A program made the translations under genes and the position numbers. This document shows positions 1 to 9,187 of a stretch of DNA of 41,557 bases, in pieces. The notes beneath the pieces were generated by a model, which saw nothing but the letters and a program-made list of their open reading frames with translations, had not been told where the DNA came from and did no database searches. The DNA lies in contig BGKB01000293.1 of the NCBI GenBank assembly GCA_003116975.1, positions 1 to 41,557 of the forward strand. The letters are read 5' to 3'. Every line of letters starts with the position of its first letter. The stretch's first letter is position 1. This DNA is from Aurantiochytrium sp. KH105. Its lineage: Eukaryota; Sar; Bigyra; Thraustochytrida; Thraustochytriidae.

Positions 1-1281
1 CAAAACGAACTTCTTGCACTCACTGTCACCTGCTTTGCATGCGCGACGTATTCCGCGCAACACAAATCGTGAGCGCAACGCAAATTACAAGCGCAACGCA
101 AATTACAAGCGCAACGCAATTGCGAGCTACTTCGCAAAGTTGGCATCAGCCAGCAGAGAGGTGAAACCTCGGCCTTGAACAAATGATCTCTCTGCTTTGC
201 GGTCCTGCGCAGGAGCCCAACGTTTTCCATCACCATCGACCTCTGGGGGCCCACTGCGACGCGAAAGCCCCAGCAGCGGATCGGTGGAAGCGCGCGTCGT
301 CAAACCAAAGAGCGCCCTCCCTTTCTTCTTTCCTTGACACTGCTAAAGAGCAGCTCGACAAGACGGTCTCATCGCCCATCCCCGGCGGCGGAGACCACTT
401 CGTCGCGCGCTCCATCTAGCCCTGGAAGGGACGAAGCGAGGTCTGTTCGCGGCGCACCTGCAGCTGTAGCGTCTCACTCCATGCGCGCGTCGGCGTCACC
501 AGCGCCGCGCCTGCCAGTCATCCCTGCTCATCAGACGCGTCTGCCACGCGCCCCTCGTTGCCCGTCTGGCCTGTCCCGCTTCTTCCGCAGTCGCGCCCAG
601 CTGGGCAGATCTCATCTCTGAGCGCGCTTCGGAGAATATCCGGCGCTACACGGATAAACTCAGGTCTGCGCAGCCAGGCAGGTGTAATGAGATTGTGGAG
701 CCTCGTTTGCCCGACCGACGAGAAAGTTTCCCCGGCCGATCCTCGCGAGAGCGCGATGCGAGCAGAACGCGATCGATCACACGTTGGCGGGCTCGGCTCC
801 AGGCAAACGCGCGCGCGCTCGTACGCGCTCGTACGTGCGTGTGGCGCCCCCTCCTGCGCTCACTTCGCTGCGCGCCCTTCTTGCCTACCCTCGACCCGCG
901 CGACGTACCGGGCGATCGGCTAACGAGCTGAATTTTAGACGGTCGTTGTCTTCGCCTGTCTGGCTGCTGCGCGCTTGCGTCGGTGCCACCAAGCGCGAGA
1001 CGCTCGTAGAGAAGCCGCGCTAAACGAACAACGCATCCGTCTTGCCCTCGTGCACGTGGCGCCAAGTTTCTCTGGCTGCCGCGCCGCTGCGGTCTTGGCT
1101 CCTTTCGCTCGTCGCTTGACAACGTCCTCGCTCTCGTGGCCAGATTCACGTCATCTTGGAGAAAGACGTGTCGACGTTGTATCAGCTGCAAGCGTATACT
1201 GGTCCCAGCAGAGCATCAATCTGAAGTTGTGCTCTTCGTGAAGAGGCCGCGTAAGAAGCTACAAGTTGCAACGAGGTAGAA
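1..1281. other. Intergenic/upstream region without a supportable gene
   Basis: Several ORFs run through this GC-rich stretch on both strands, but they are Arg/Ser/Ala-rich, overlap one another and resemble no protein family I know. The region contains the 18-bp tandem repeat described separately at 73-120. The last about 150 bases probably hold the promoter and 5' leader of the LRR gene that starts at 1282. An upstream exon of that gene cannot be excluded, because its first recognised exon already begins inside an LRR-like helix. Confidence 0.5.
73..120. repeat. 18-bp tandem repeat, about 2.7 copies
   Basis: The unit GCGCAACGCAAATTACAA occurs at 73-90 and 91-108 without mismatch, and a partial third copy follows at 109-120. 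It is a short direct-repeat array with no visible coding role. Confidence 0.85.
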
Positions 1282-4200
1282 ATGATGAGATTCCGTGGCG
1301 ATGGTGCACTCCAAAAAGCAGTTGAGGCGATCAAAAACGGTGCGACAGAAATCGAGTACGTAAATGACAAATTCTGAGACCTCCCAAATTAAGAGCTGAC
1401 CAAATCTAACGCATGCACGCACGCACCCATGCGTGATGCGACGGAATGCAACCCTTGGCGCGATGTCGTTCATCTTGGCGTCTCATACTATGACGAGCGC
1501 AGTCTTCAGGAGAACAACATCGGCGACGCGGGCGCTGCGGCGCTGGCGAACGCACTCGTAAAGAACGAGTCGCTGCAGTCGCTAGAGTAAGTCATTGCGA
1601 CAAAGTGAAAGTGGGGCCAGAAGCCCAAGAAGCAACAAGAGCTGACCAAATCTAACGCATGCACGCACCCATGCGTGATGCGACGGAATGCAACCCTTGG
1701 CGCGATGTCGTTCATCTTGGCGTCTCATACTATGACGAGCGCAGTCTTGGGTGGAACGACATCGGCGCAGAGGGCGCTACGGCGCTGGCGAACGCACTCG
1801 TAAAGAACGAGTCGCTGCAGTCGCTAGAGTAAGTCATTGCGACAAAGTGAAAGTGGGGCCAGAAGCCCAAGAAGCAACAAGAGCTGACCAAATCTAACGC
1901 ATGCACGCACCCATGCGTGATGCGACGGAATGCAACCCTTGGCGCGATTTTGTTCATCTTGGCGTCTCATACTATGACGAACGCAGTCTTCAGTGGAACA
2001 AGATCGGCGACGAGGGCGCTACGGCGCTGGCGAACGCACTCGTAAAGAACGAGTCGCTGCAGTCGCTACAGTAAGTCATTGCGACAAAGTGAAAGTGGGG
2101 CCAGAAGCCCAAGAAGCAACAAGAGCTGACCAAATCTAACGCATGCACGCACCCATGCGTGATGCGACGGAATGCAACCCTTGGCGCGATTTTGTTCATC
2201 TTGGCGTCTCATACTATGACGAGCGCAGTCTTGGGGGGAACAACATCGGCGCAGAGGGCGCTACGGCGCTGGTGAACGCACTCGTAAAGAACAAGTCTTT
2301 GCAGTCGCTACAGTAAGTCATTGCGACAAAGTGAAAGTGGGGCCAGAAGCCCAAGAAGCAACAAGAGCTGACCAAATCTAACGCATGCACGCACCCATGC
2401 GTGATGCGACGGAATGCAACCCTTGGCGCGATTTTGTTCATCTTGGCGTCTCATACTATGACGAGCGCAGTCTTGGGGGGAACAACATCGGCGCAGAGGG
2501 CGCTACGGCGCTGGTGAACGCACTCGTAAAGAACAAGTCTTTGCAGTCGCTAGAGTAAGTCATTGCGACAAAGTGAAAGTGGGGCCAGAAGCCCAAGAAG
2601 CAACAAGAGCTGACCAAATCTAACGCATGCACGCACCCATGCGTGATGCGACGGAATGCAACCCTTGGCGCGATTTTGTTCATCTTGGCGTCTCATACTA
2701 TGACGAGCGCAGTCTTGGGGGGAACAACATCGGCGCAGAGGGCGCTACGGCGCTGGTGAACGCACTCGTAAAGAACAAGTCTTTGCAGTCGCTACAGTAA
2801 GTCATTGCGACAAAGTGAAAGTGGGGCCAGAAGCCCAAGAAGCAACAAGAGCTGACCAAATCTAACGCATGCACGCACCCATGCGTGATGCGACGGAATG
2901 CAACCCTTGGCGCGATTTTGTTCATCTTGGCGTCTCATACTATGACGAGCGCAGTCTTGGGCGGAACAACATCGGCGCAGAGGGCGCTACGGCGCTGGCG
3001 AACGCACTCGTAAAGAACGAGTCGCTGCAGACGCTAGAGTAAGTCATTGCGACAAAGTGACAGTGAGGCAAGAAGCCCAAGAAGAAAGCAACAAAAGCTG
3101 ACCAATTCTAACGCATGCACGCACGCATGATTTGCGACGGAATGCAACCCTTGGGCGCGATTTTGTTCATCTTGGCGTCTCATTTTATGACGAGCGCAGT
3201 CTTCAGGAGAACGAGATCGGCGCAGAGGGCGCTACGGCGCTGGCGAACGCACTTACAGAAAACAAAACATTGCAAACGCTCGAGTAAGTTCCAAAAAGAG
3301 CTCACAACCCGCATCAATTCCTTCTTCTGACACTTTATAATACAGCATCGACTACGACAATCCTGCTATCAAGGCCGCTCTCGAACGCAATCAAACTCTA
3401 TACGAACAGAGTCAGACGCCTCTTATGCAGGCGTGCAAGAATGGGGACATCTTGGAGGCAGAAAAGTTGGTCGTTGGCGGGACTCAAATCGACGCGCGGG
3501 ACACTTTAGGTCAGACAGCGCTGTTTCACGTTTGCGAAGCCGATGATGATGAGAACAATGGTCTTATTATAGCCAAGCTTCTATTCAAGCACAGCGCGAG
3601 TCTTTCGAGCGAGTCTCTCGGATTAAGGAAGGCAATTGCGAATGCTTCTTCAAAAGATCATACGAAGCTGTCCGCCTTCCTTCTTTTTGTACACTCGCTG
3701 CCTTTAACGCAGCTACAAACCAACACACTGCGAGAGATGGTTGTCAAGCTTTACGAGCAGGGCAGGCAGACATTGAAAAAGATTCGCTGTCTCACTTCCG
3801 CCCAGCTTGAGAAATTGGGGATAGCAAGCTTGCAAGACCGCCGTGTGTTGCTGCAAGTGTTTGTAGGTCCTGGGCAAACGAGCAAGCTCGAGATTCTTGC
3901 CGCGGAGCTTTCCAATGCCCGGGCAAAGCGCAGCGAGGAAAAGGCTGAACTCCATCATCCAATGCTGCGCGAGTTCTTTGCCGAGCAGCTCTCACGCGAA
4001 AACCCGATTGCCATTGTTGCAGACTTTGACTCGCAGCAAGCAACTGTATCTGGGAAAGAGCAAGCGCTCGCCACACTGCAGGAAGCCGTCAAGACAGACC
4101 CAGAAAAGATCCATGAACGGAACCAGATGCGGCGCGACCTTATCGCGTATATTCGAGAGACTCTCGCAAAGAGTTCGCAAATCAAGCTTCATGAGCTTGA

Positions 4201-4777
4201 AGATGATGCAAACGATGTGGCCGATACTTGTCGCAAGCTCTGGCGAGACATCCTGGGTGAACCGGCAAACGTCGACGATGCAGCGGAGCTAGTGACCTTT
4301 GGACAAGTACAGGAGACGACTCGAACCATGATGGAGGCCATCAAGGCGTGGGAGGCTCGCCATGACATAATTGCTTCACGCGAGCGCACCACTGCAGCTC
4401 TCAACGTACTAGAAGAGAGCACGAGGCGCCTTGGCATTCAGCCTACATTCTTCATGACGCTGACTTATCCCGAGAGATCCAAGGAGTTGGTATTGGAACT
4501 TCAGGACGTGCATCAAGCATTTATTGCGGAACTCAACGTCTTGAAGAAAGGCGATCCCATGGCAGATGCCCCGCTCGACAAAGTGCGATGTGCGCTGGCC
4601 TGTATGCTCTCCTTTTACACTCGCACAATTTCGAGCGTGGTCTCGCGCGTAAAGGACCTTGGGCATTTGCTCTCGCGCCTCACGTCTGGACTTACCGAGC
4701 CGAACACCGAGGGGGCAGAGCTTCTTCTCAAGAGTCTCAGAAACAAGACGAGAAAACGCAAGCATCTTGCTATGTAA
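1282..4777 (+). CDS. LRR - ankyrin - SAM-like protein, N-terminal part of a probable LRR-kinase-RBR fusion (10 exons)
   Basis: Exons read as 1282-1355, 1503-1586, 1745-1828, 1987-2070, 2229-2312, 2471-2554, 2713-2796, 2955-3038, 3200-3283 and 3346-4777, all with GT..AG introns. Each of the eight 84-bp exons encodes one 28-residue ribonuclease-inhibitor-type LRR of the form LxxNxIGxxGAxALxxAL, joined in the same codon phase (GA or CA | T). The long exon encodes two ankyrin-like repeats (about residues 269-335; motifs TPLMQACKNGD and GQTALFHVCE). A SAM-like helical segment follows (about 376-425; LTSAQLEKLGI), then a long helical region. To the TAA at 4775-4777 this is 725 residues. The same frame is open immediately afterwards and runs into a kinase domain, so I think this is the front half of one gene. 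LRR and ankyrin modules bind proteins or ligands; the actual partner is unknown. The start is the first of two adjacent ATGs and is the least certain part. Confidence 0.75.
1503..3283 (+). repeat. Tandem exon-intron array, 242-bp unit, eight LRR exons
   Basis: Exon starts at 1503, 1745, 1987, 2229, 2471, 2713 and 2955 are exactly 242 bp apart; the last copy (3200) is 245 bp on and more diverged. Each unit is an 84-bp exon plus a 158-bp intron (GTAAGT...GCGCAG). By eye the introns after the exons at 1987, 2229, 2471 and 2713 are identical, and those after 1503 and 1745 differ by only one or two bases. Exon differences cluster in the first 20 bases, that is at the exposed residues after the first leucine (QE, GW, QW, GG, GR). 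This indicates recent amplification or homogenisation by unequal crossing-over. Confidence 0.9.
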
Positions 4778-6493
4778 CTCGACGACGCCCGCGAGGATGC
4801 CAGAGGAGGTGACGAGGAAGCTCAAGCGAGAATCGCTGACCTGGAGCGAGAGCTTGCTCAAATCGGAAGTGTCGACAAACTGGACAGTGAGCTGCGCAAG
4901 AAGCGAGCTCGCTTGTTGCGTCATGCAGAAGAGCACTACCCTGAGCTGCTCCGGGATCAAGAGTGGCTGAAGCGCCTGGGTGTGGGCGACGACGGAGCAC
5001 CGCTGGAGCTGTCCAAGCTGGGCTTATGGCGGACGACGGCTCGTCGTGAGCACTTTGTCACTCTCAAGGAGCTTGCGTCCAAGCCTGGCAAGTCTGTGCA
5101 AAAAGTGCGTGGCCCCGATGGCCGCGATCTCGTGCTCAAGGCCTTTCATCTCGCCAGCGAGGCATGGAGCAGTCGATTTTACCATCAAGTTGCGGCCCTT
5201 GCCCAGATTCAATCGGCCTACATTGTCCAGATTCAGGGCGTGTTCATGCAGGATGCGCATCACGGCTGCATTTTAATGCCCTTTTACGAAGGCGGCGATC
5301 TTGCCACTTGGATCGTCGATAATCCCCATGCAGACTTGGCGACGCGCAGACGTATTGCTATCGGTCTTTTGAGCGGCCTGCACGATCTGCACTCGCGAGG
5401 CCTTGTGCATTGCGATATCAAGCCAGGAAACGTCTTTCTTGCAAAGGGTCTGTCACCGGTGCTTGGGGACTTTGACGGCGTCCAGAAGCACGACGTGACC
5501 ATGACGCAGCCTTTGCAGGCGACGATCACGTACATGGCGCCCGAGTTGCGCAACGGAAATGTCGACAAGGTCGAGTCTGCCGTGGATATGTTCTCCGTGG
5601 GCGTGGTTCTCGCGGAGCTCTTCGAGGACGCAGAGATATCCGACGCAACTCGCTCGCTCATTTCGGATCTGAAATCCGCAGACCCGAATCAGCGGCCGAC
5701 TGCACTCGCAGCCTTGCGTCACGAGGCGTTCCAGATCGAGCCTGTGAAGGTCGCCTCGTGTATAATTTGTCTTGACAATTGGCTCGTCAGTGAGGGCGTC
5801 CCTTGCGCCGACGGCCACTTCACGTGCAGAGAGTGCCTGAGCGAGTCAGTTGGCGCCGCTGCTCAGCCTCAGGCTCACGTTAACGTACGACGGGATGGAA
5901 GTATGCGATGTTTTTCATCAGACTGCGACCATTTCGTCCCTGGACGTTCCATTGCAGCCGCGGTTCCAGACGAGGACTTTGAAGCTCTACTCGGCATTGT
6001 ACGCGCGCACGTTGAGCGAGACGCTGCAGCCGAACAAGAGCGTCAGCTCCGTGATCGCGTTGACGCAGCGCTCCGCGAGCATGGGTTGGACCCGACGACA
6101 CAGAACCACATTCGTACCATCCAGAATGAGGTCCTCGCCATGTCGTGCCCGCGTTGCTCGACTGTCTTTGCTGACTTTGACGGCTGCTGCGCTCTCAAAT
6201 GTGCCGCTTGCCCATGCTACTTTTGCGCATGGTGCTTGCAGGACACAGGCGATGACTCAGATGCTTGCCATCAGCACGTTACAACATGCGCGTCAAAGCC
6301 TGCTGGCGAAGAAGACTCATTCTTTAGCGATTTTGCTGTTGTAAAGCAAGCTTGGGTTCGGCTTCGAGTGCAGCGTCTTCGTCGCTACATGGCAGAGAAA
6401 ATCGAAGACGCAGGCATACGTGCCAACGTCCAGGAGAGACTGCAACCTCTCCTCACGCCGGATATCCTCGGCGACAACTTTAGGTTTGAGTAG
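4778..6493 (+). CDS. Protein kinase - RING/RING2-like (RBR-type) E3, probable C-terminal part of the LRR gene
   Basis: This frame is the same as that of the preceding exon and opens directly after the TAA at 4775-4777. It first encodes a coiled coil (about 4830-4960). A kinase domain follows: VLKAF with the lysine at 5138, HCDIKPGN with the catalytic Asp at 5414, DFD in place of DFG at 5468, and YMAPEL. The region after position 5759 has a RING-like C-x2-C...C-x-H-x2-C-x2-C set. A helical linker follows, then a RING2-like module CPRC...DGCCALKC...FCAWC...CHQH; its Cys at 6185 aligns with the catalytic Cys of parkin-type RBR ligases. No in-frame ATG lies ahead of the kinase N-lobe, so it is unlikely to be a separate gene. 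An intron 4774-4887 (GTAACT..CTGAC..ACAG, 114 nt) or a 30-nt intron would remove the stop and keep frame. Otherwise the stop is a nonsense mutation. Predicted role: phosphorylation plus ubiquitin transfer, probably cytosolic. Confidence 0.75.
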   Translation, partial: LDDAREDARGGDEEAQARIADLERELAQIGSVDKLDSELRKKRARLLRHAEEHYPELLRDQEWLKRLGVGDDGAPLELSKLGLWRTTARREHFVTLKELASKPGKSVQKVRGPDGRDLVLKAFHLASEAWSSRFYHQVAALAQIQSAYIVQIQGVFMQDAHHGCILMPFYEGGDLATWIVDNPHADLATRRRIAIGLLSGLHDLHSRGLVHCDIKPGNVFLAKGLSPVLGDFDGVQKHDVTMTQPLQATITYMAPELRNGNVDKVESAVDMFSVGVVLAELFEDAEISDATRSLISDLKSADPNQRPTALAALRHEAFQIEPVKVASCIICLDNWLVSEGVPCADGHFTCRECLSESVGAAAQPQAHVNVRRDGSMRCFSSDCDHFVPGRSIAAAVPDEDFEALLGIVRAHVERDAAAEQERQLRDRVDAALREHGLDPTTQNHIRTIQNEVLAMSCPRCSTVFADFDGCCALKCAACPCYFCAWCLQDTGDDSDACHQHVTTCASKPAGEEDSFFSDFAVVKQAWVRLRVQRLRRYMAEKIEDAGIRANVQERLQPLLTPDILGDNFRFE

Positions 6494-7077
6494 TTTATGC
6501 TGCGAGAATGTTTGAAATGTCATTGCCTTGATAGAATGTTTGCCGGTGACCTGAGGTGCTCGTCGAGGCCAAAGTCCCTGCTGCGGCTTTCCCTTCGCCT
6601 CGTTTGCTCCTGGCTCACAAGGTCGAGTCGTCGGACTGCGTAAGATGGCCTTTTCTGCTCACGAGCCTCCATGAGCCGCAGCTCGTCAAACACACTCACG
6701 TTTTGCATCACCGCTCCTCTTGCAACTCGCTCGCGTCGCCGGAACCGCGTCCGAAAACACGCCTTCGCGCCTTCGCGTATTCATTGTCCTCATCATCTTC
6801 CTCTTGTCGTCCTTGAACTTGTCAAGCTCTCGCTCATGTCCTTGTCGCTCTCCCTTCAGAGCTGCCTTTCGCGGACGATCACGTGTGACAGTCCGCCTGC
6901 TTATCGCGGACGGTGGCTTCTAGGTCACGCGTGATCATCGGATCGTTTTCAAGGCTGGATTTTCTTCTCGGGGCAGCCAGGTGCAAACCCACTTCGATAG
7001 CTCTTGCGAGCTCGGCAGGCTCGCCGCACGCGAAGACCGGGCGCACCTCGGTGGCAACGTGGCGGCGGAAATCTGAC
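6494..7077. other. Spacer between the kinase-RBR gene and its partial duplicate
   Basis: No forward gene is visible here. The minus strand carries an open stretch ending near 6879 (frame containing FACGEPAELARAIEVGLHL) and, further on, a charged lysine/arginine-rich stretch around 6740-6840. These could be remnants of a reversed gene. I recognise no family and find no confident splice sites. Confidence 0.35.
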
Positions 7078-7692
7078 GGGCACGTGCAAATCCTTGAAAA
7101 CGGTAGCCTGAAATGCATCACGCCTGACTGCGATCTCCATATCTCTGAACGTACCATTGCAGCTGCGGTACCGGAAAATGTCTACAAGGTGCTTCAAAAG
7201 ATTGTGAGCGAGCACAAGGAGCGCGAGTTGGCGCGAGAGCACGAGCGTGATGTCCAGCGGCGCGTCGATGAAGCACTTCGCGATCATGGACTCGATCCGG
7301 AAACCCAGAATCATCTTCGCAAGATCCAGAATGAGGTCTTGACCATGTCGTGCCCCCGTTGCTCGGCAGCCTTTGCCGATTTTGATGGGTGTTGTGCGCT
7401 CAAGTGTAGCAACAACTGCTCATGCTATTTCTGTGCATGGTGTCTCAAAGATACCGGGAACAGCAGCCAAGGCTGTCATCAGCACGTTGCCAATTGCCCG
7501 TCAAAACGGAGCGCAGATTTATACTATGCCAACTTCGGGACGGTGCAAGAGGCCTGAACCAAAGTCCGGGCGCAGCGCCTCCGTCAGTACATGACGAAGC
7601 GCATCAAGAGCAGTGACAAGCGCAAAAAGGTCCTGAAAAAGCTGCAGCCGCTGCTCACGCCGGACGTTATTGGGGCTCGTTTTAGACTTTAA
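7078..7692 (+). pseudogene. Truncated, stop-interrupted duplicate of the kinase-RBR C-terminus
   Basis: From about 7078 the frame matches the tail of the upstream gene: the C-x4-C segment, the helical linker with HGLDPETQNHL, and the RING2-like module MSCPRC...DGCCALKC...FCAWC...CHQH. Roughly three quarters of residues are identical by eye over the linker and zinc module. Neither the kinase nor the first RING is present. A TGA at 7555-7557 stands where the intact gene has the Trp codon of QAWVRLR. After it the frame stays homologous to the true C-terminus (LQPLLTPD) up to the TAA at 7690-7692. The pattern is a decayed 5'-truncated tandem duplicate. It could still be expressed as a short RING2-only protein if an upstream start exists; none is convincing. 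Confidence 0.75.
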
Positions 7693-7756
7693 GATGAATC
7701 AGAAACTGAAGTTCAATTTCCACGCATCGACTGTGAGACGACTCTTTTGCTGCTTG

Positions 7757-7776
7757 GAAAAAAAAAGCAAAAAATT
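7757..7776 (-). terminator. RNA polymerase III terminator of the tRNA-Glu gene
   Basis: Immediately 3' of the tRNA on the minus strand are a run of six T (plus-strand A at 7769-7774) and a run of nine T (7758-7766). This is the usual Pol III stop signal. Confidence 0.75.
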
Positions 7777-7780
7777 AAAT

Positions 7781-7850
7781 TCCATGTCCGGGAATCGAAC
7801 CCGGGGGTTGACGGTGAGAGCGTCAGATGTTACCATTACACCAACACGGA
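7781..7850 (-). tRNA. tRNA-Glu (anticodon CTC)
   Basis: The reverse complement folds as a 70-nt cloverleaf. The acceptor arms TCCGTGT and ACATGGA pair with one G-U. The anticodon stem TGACG/CGTCA encloses the loop CTCTCAC, giving anticodon CTC. The T arm is CCGGG-TTCGATT-CCCGG. The D arm contains AATGGTAA and the B box is GGTTCGATTCC. The CTC anticodon reads GAG, hence glutamate. No intron is present and CCA is not encoded, as expected for a nuclear eukaryotic gene. Poly-T terminators follow. Confidence 0.93.
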
Positions 7851-8325
7851 GCTGCTGCCATTTCTTGGCTGATGTGGATTGTTCAATCCCAGTCATACAT
7901 ATATTAGTTGTACAAGTGGAGGTTTGTAGGCCATTAGGCTGGTGTGGACTGCGATTGGCGCTTGCGATTCGGTCGCGAGCGGGAACAGGCCTACGTACGG
8001 AGGAAACAGAAATAACATACGGAGGAAACGGACGTGAAATTGTAGATGCGGCGATGAAATGTCGTATGGTGGAAGAGGCAGCGTCAATTGAGTTTGATTC
8101 TGTTTTTTTTTGACGAAAAGAGTTGGAGAAATCGCGTCAGTGCACTTTAAGAAAGAACAAATGGTTTCGAATGTTGTGCCTTTCGGCATCAGCATTATTT
8201 GTCATTTTGCTCAGGAAAAAGGAAAGCAAGAGCCCTTTTTCTCTCTTTGAAATGAAGAGAACAAAAAAAGAAACCTAAATCACATTTTGGTAATCGTATC
8301 AGGGAGAATCGTGGACGCGAGTGCA
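7851..8325. other. Intergenic region downstream of the secreted-protein gene
   Basis: This stretch holds the presumed 3' UTR of the minus-strand gene ending at 8326 and the upstream flank of the tRNA. A short direct repeat TACGGAGGAAAC occurs twice near 7995 and 8020. I see no gene. Confidence 0.5.
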
Positions 8326-9187
8326 TCACTTTTCGTTGAGAAGGAAGAGTCGCATCGCGTCGTATTGAATTTGGAGATCGTAATCACGAAAGACGCTGAA
8401 GCGACGACCGGAACTTCCAAAGTAGTTACCATTCGAGTCCTTTCCGGTCCAGGCCACATAGACGGCGAGATCGCAAAAGCCATCCGGCTCGCTATCGCAA
8501 ACTTCTCGCGTGAGCGCAGTGTCACTTCCCTGCGAAGGCGCGGGAACGCTGTCAATAGGACTCGAGGTGTTGAACCCATACGCATTTGCCACACATGTTT
8601 GCACGCTTTCGGAAACAGATCCATCTGTAAAGTAGCAGCCGTCGTCCCAAGAGATATCCGTGACCCCGTTTTCGTCAACGTTGATGATCGCAGTCAGGAT
8701 GGGAAAGAAGAGCAGTGTGCCATCGTCGGCCTCGGTACAATACCGCTTCCGAAAGCTCGATTGGACGCCCATGCTTTCAATATGAAAGAGTTGTTCCTGG
8801 CAATTGTCGCGGTTTTCCTCGTAAGCTATTTCGTAAAGCCATCCGTCCGTCCGTCCGTCCGTCAGTCAGTCAGTCTGTCAGTCTGTTGGTCGGTCGGTTG
8901 AGCGATTGATGTCGATCAATCTCTCTCTCAATGTGTCTGGTTGTCCTTTTGCCATCAGCTTTGCAAGTGAACTTACTTTGGTCGTACGTTAGGCGCGAGT
9001 ACCGATCTGCGCGCGGCTTGGAAAGCGCGTAGGCCGAGTTGTCGCGCACAAGGCAGACAAAAGTCGTCTCCCCGAGCGTCACCGAGCCGTCGCTGTTCGA
9101 CGGCATGCACGCCTGACCGGACCTGGCGCACAGGGCCGTCACCACGAGCACGGCCGCAAGGAACGTCTTTGCCGCCTGTGCTACCAT
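8326..9187 (-). CDS. Predicted secreted cysteine-containing protein, two exons
   Basis: Exon 1 is 9187-8977 and exon 2 is 8825-8326 on the minus strand. The intron (8976-8826) has GTAAGT at its 5' end and AAATAG at its 3' end. Joining restores frame (CAA A|CT TAC) and gives 236 residues. Residues 1-26 form a signal peptide with a hydrophobic core (AAVLVVTAL) and a likely cut after SGQA. The mature part has eight cysteines, an even number consistent with disulfides. I recognise no domain family, so the function is unknown; secretion or cell-surface location is inferred. It is transcribed divergently from RPN7. An alternative acceptor would lose the frame or hit a stop, which favours the model given. 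Confidence 0.7.
8841..8900. repeat. Tetranucleotide microsatellite inside an intron
   Basis: GTCC units grade into GTCA, GTCT and GGTC units across about 60 bp, wholly within the intron of the secreted-protein gene. Confidence 0.85.

Noticed and set aside
73..120. Possible CRISPR-like array
   Set aside because: The repeats are directly adjacent with no spacers, and the genome is eukaryotic.
646..1191. 181-codon minus-strand ORF
   Set aside because: Arg-rich composition artefact overlapping several other frames; no family resemblance.
1506..2925. Series of near-identical minus-strand ORFs of 69-75 codons
   Set aside because: They are the antisense of the repeated LRR introns and exons. Their conservation follows from the DNA repeat, and the sense strand has matching splice sites and LRR exons.
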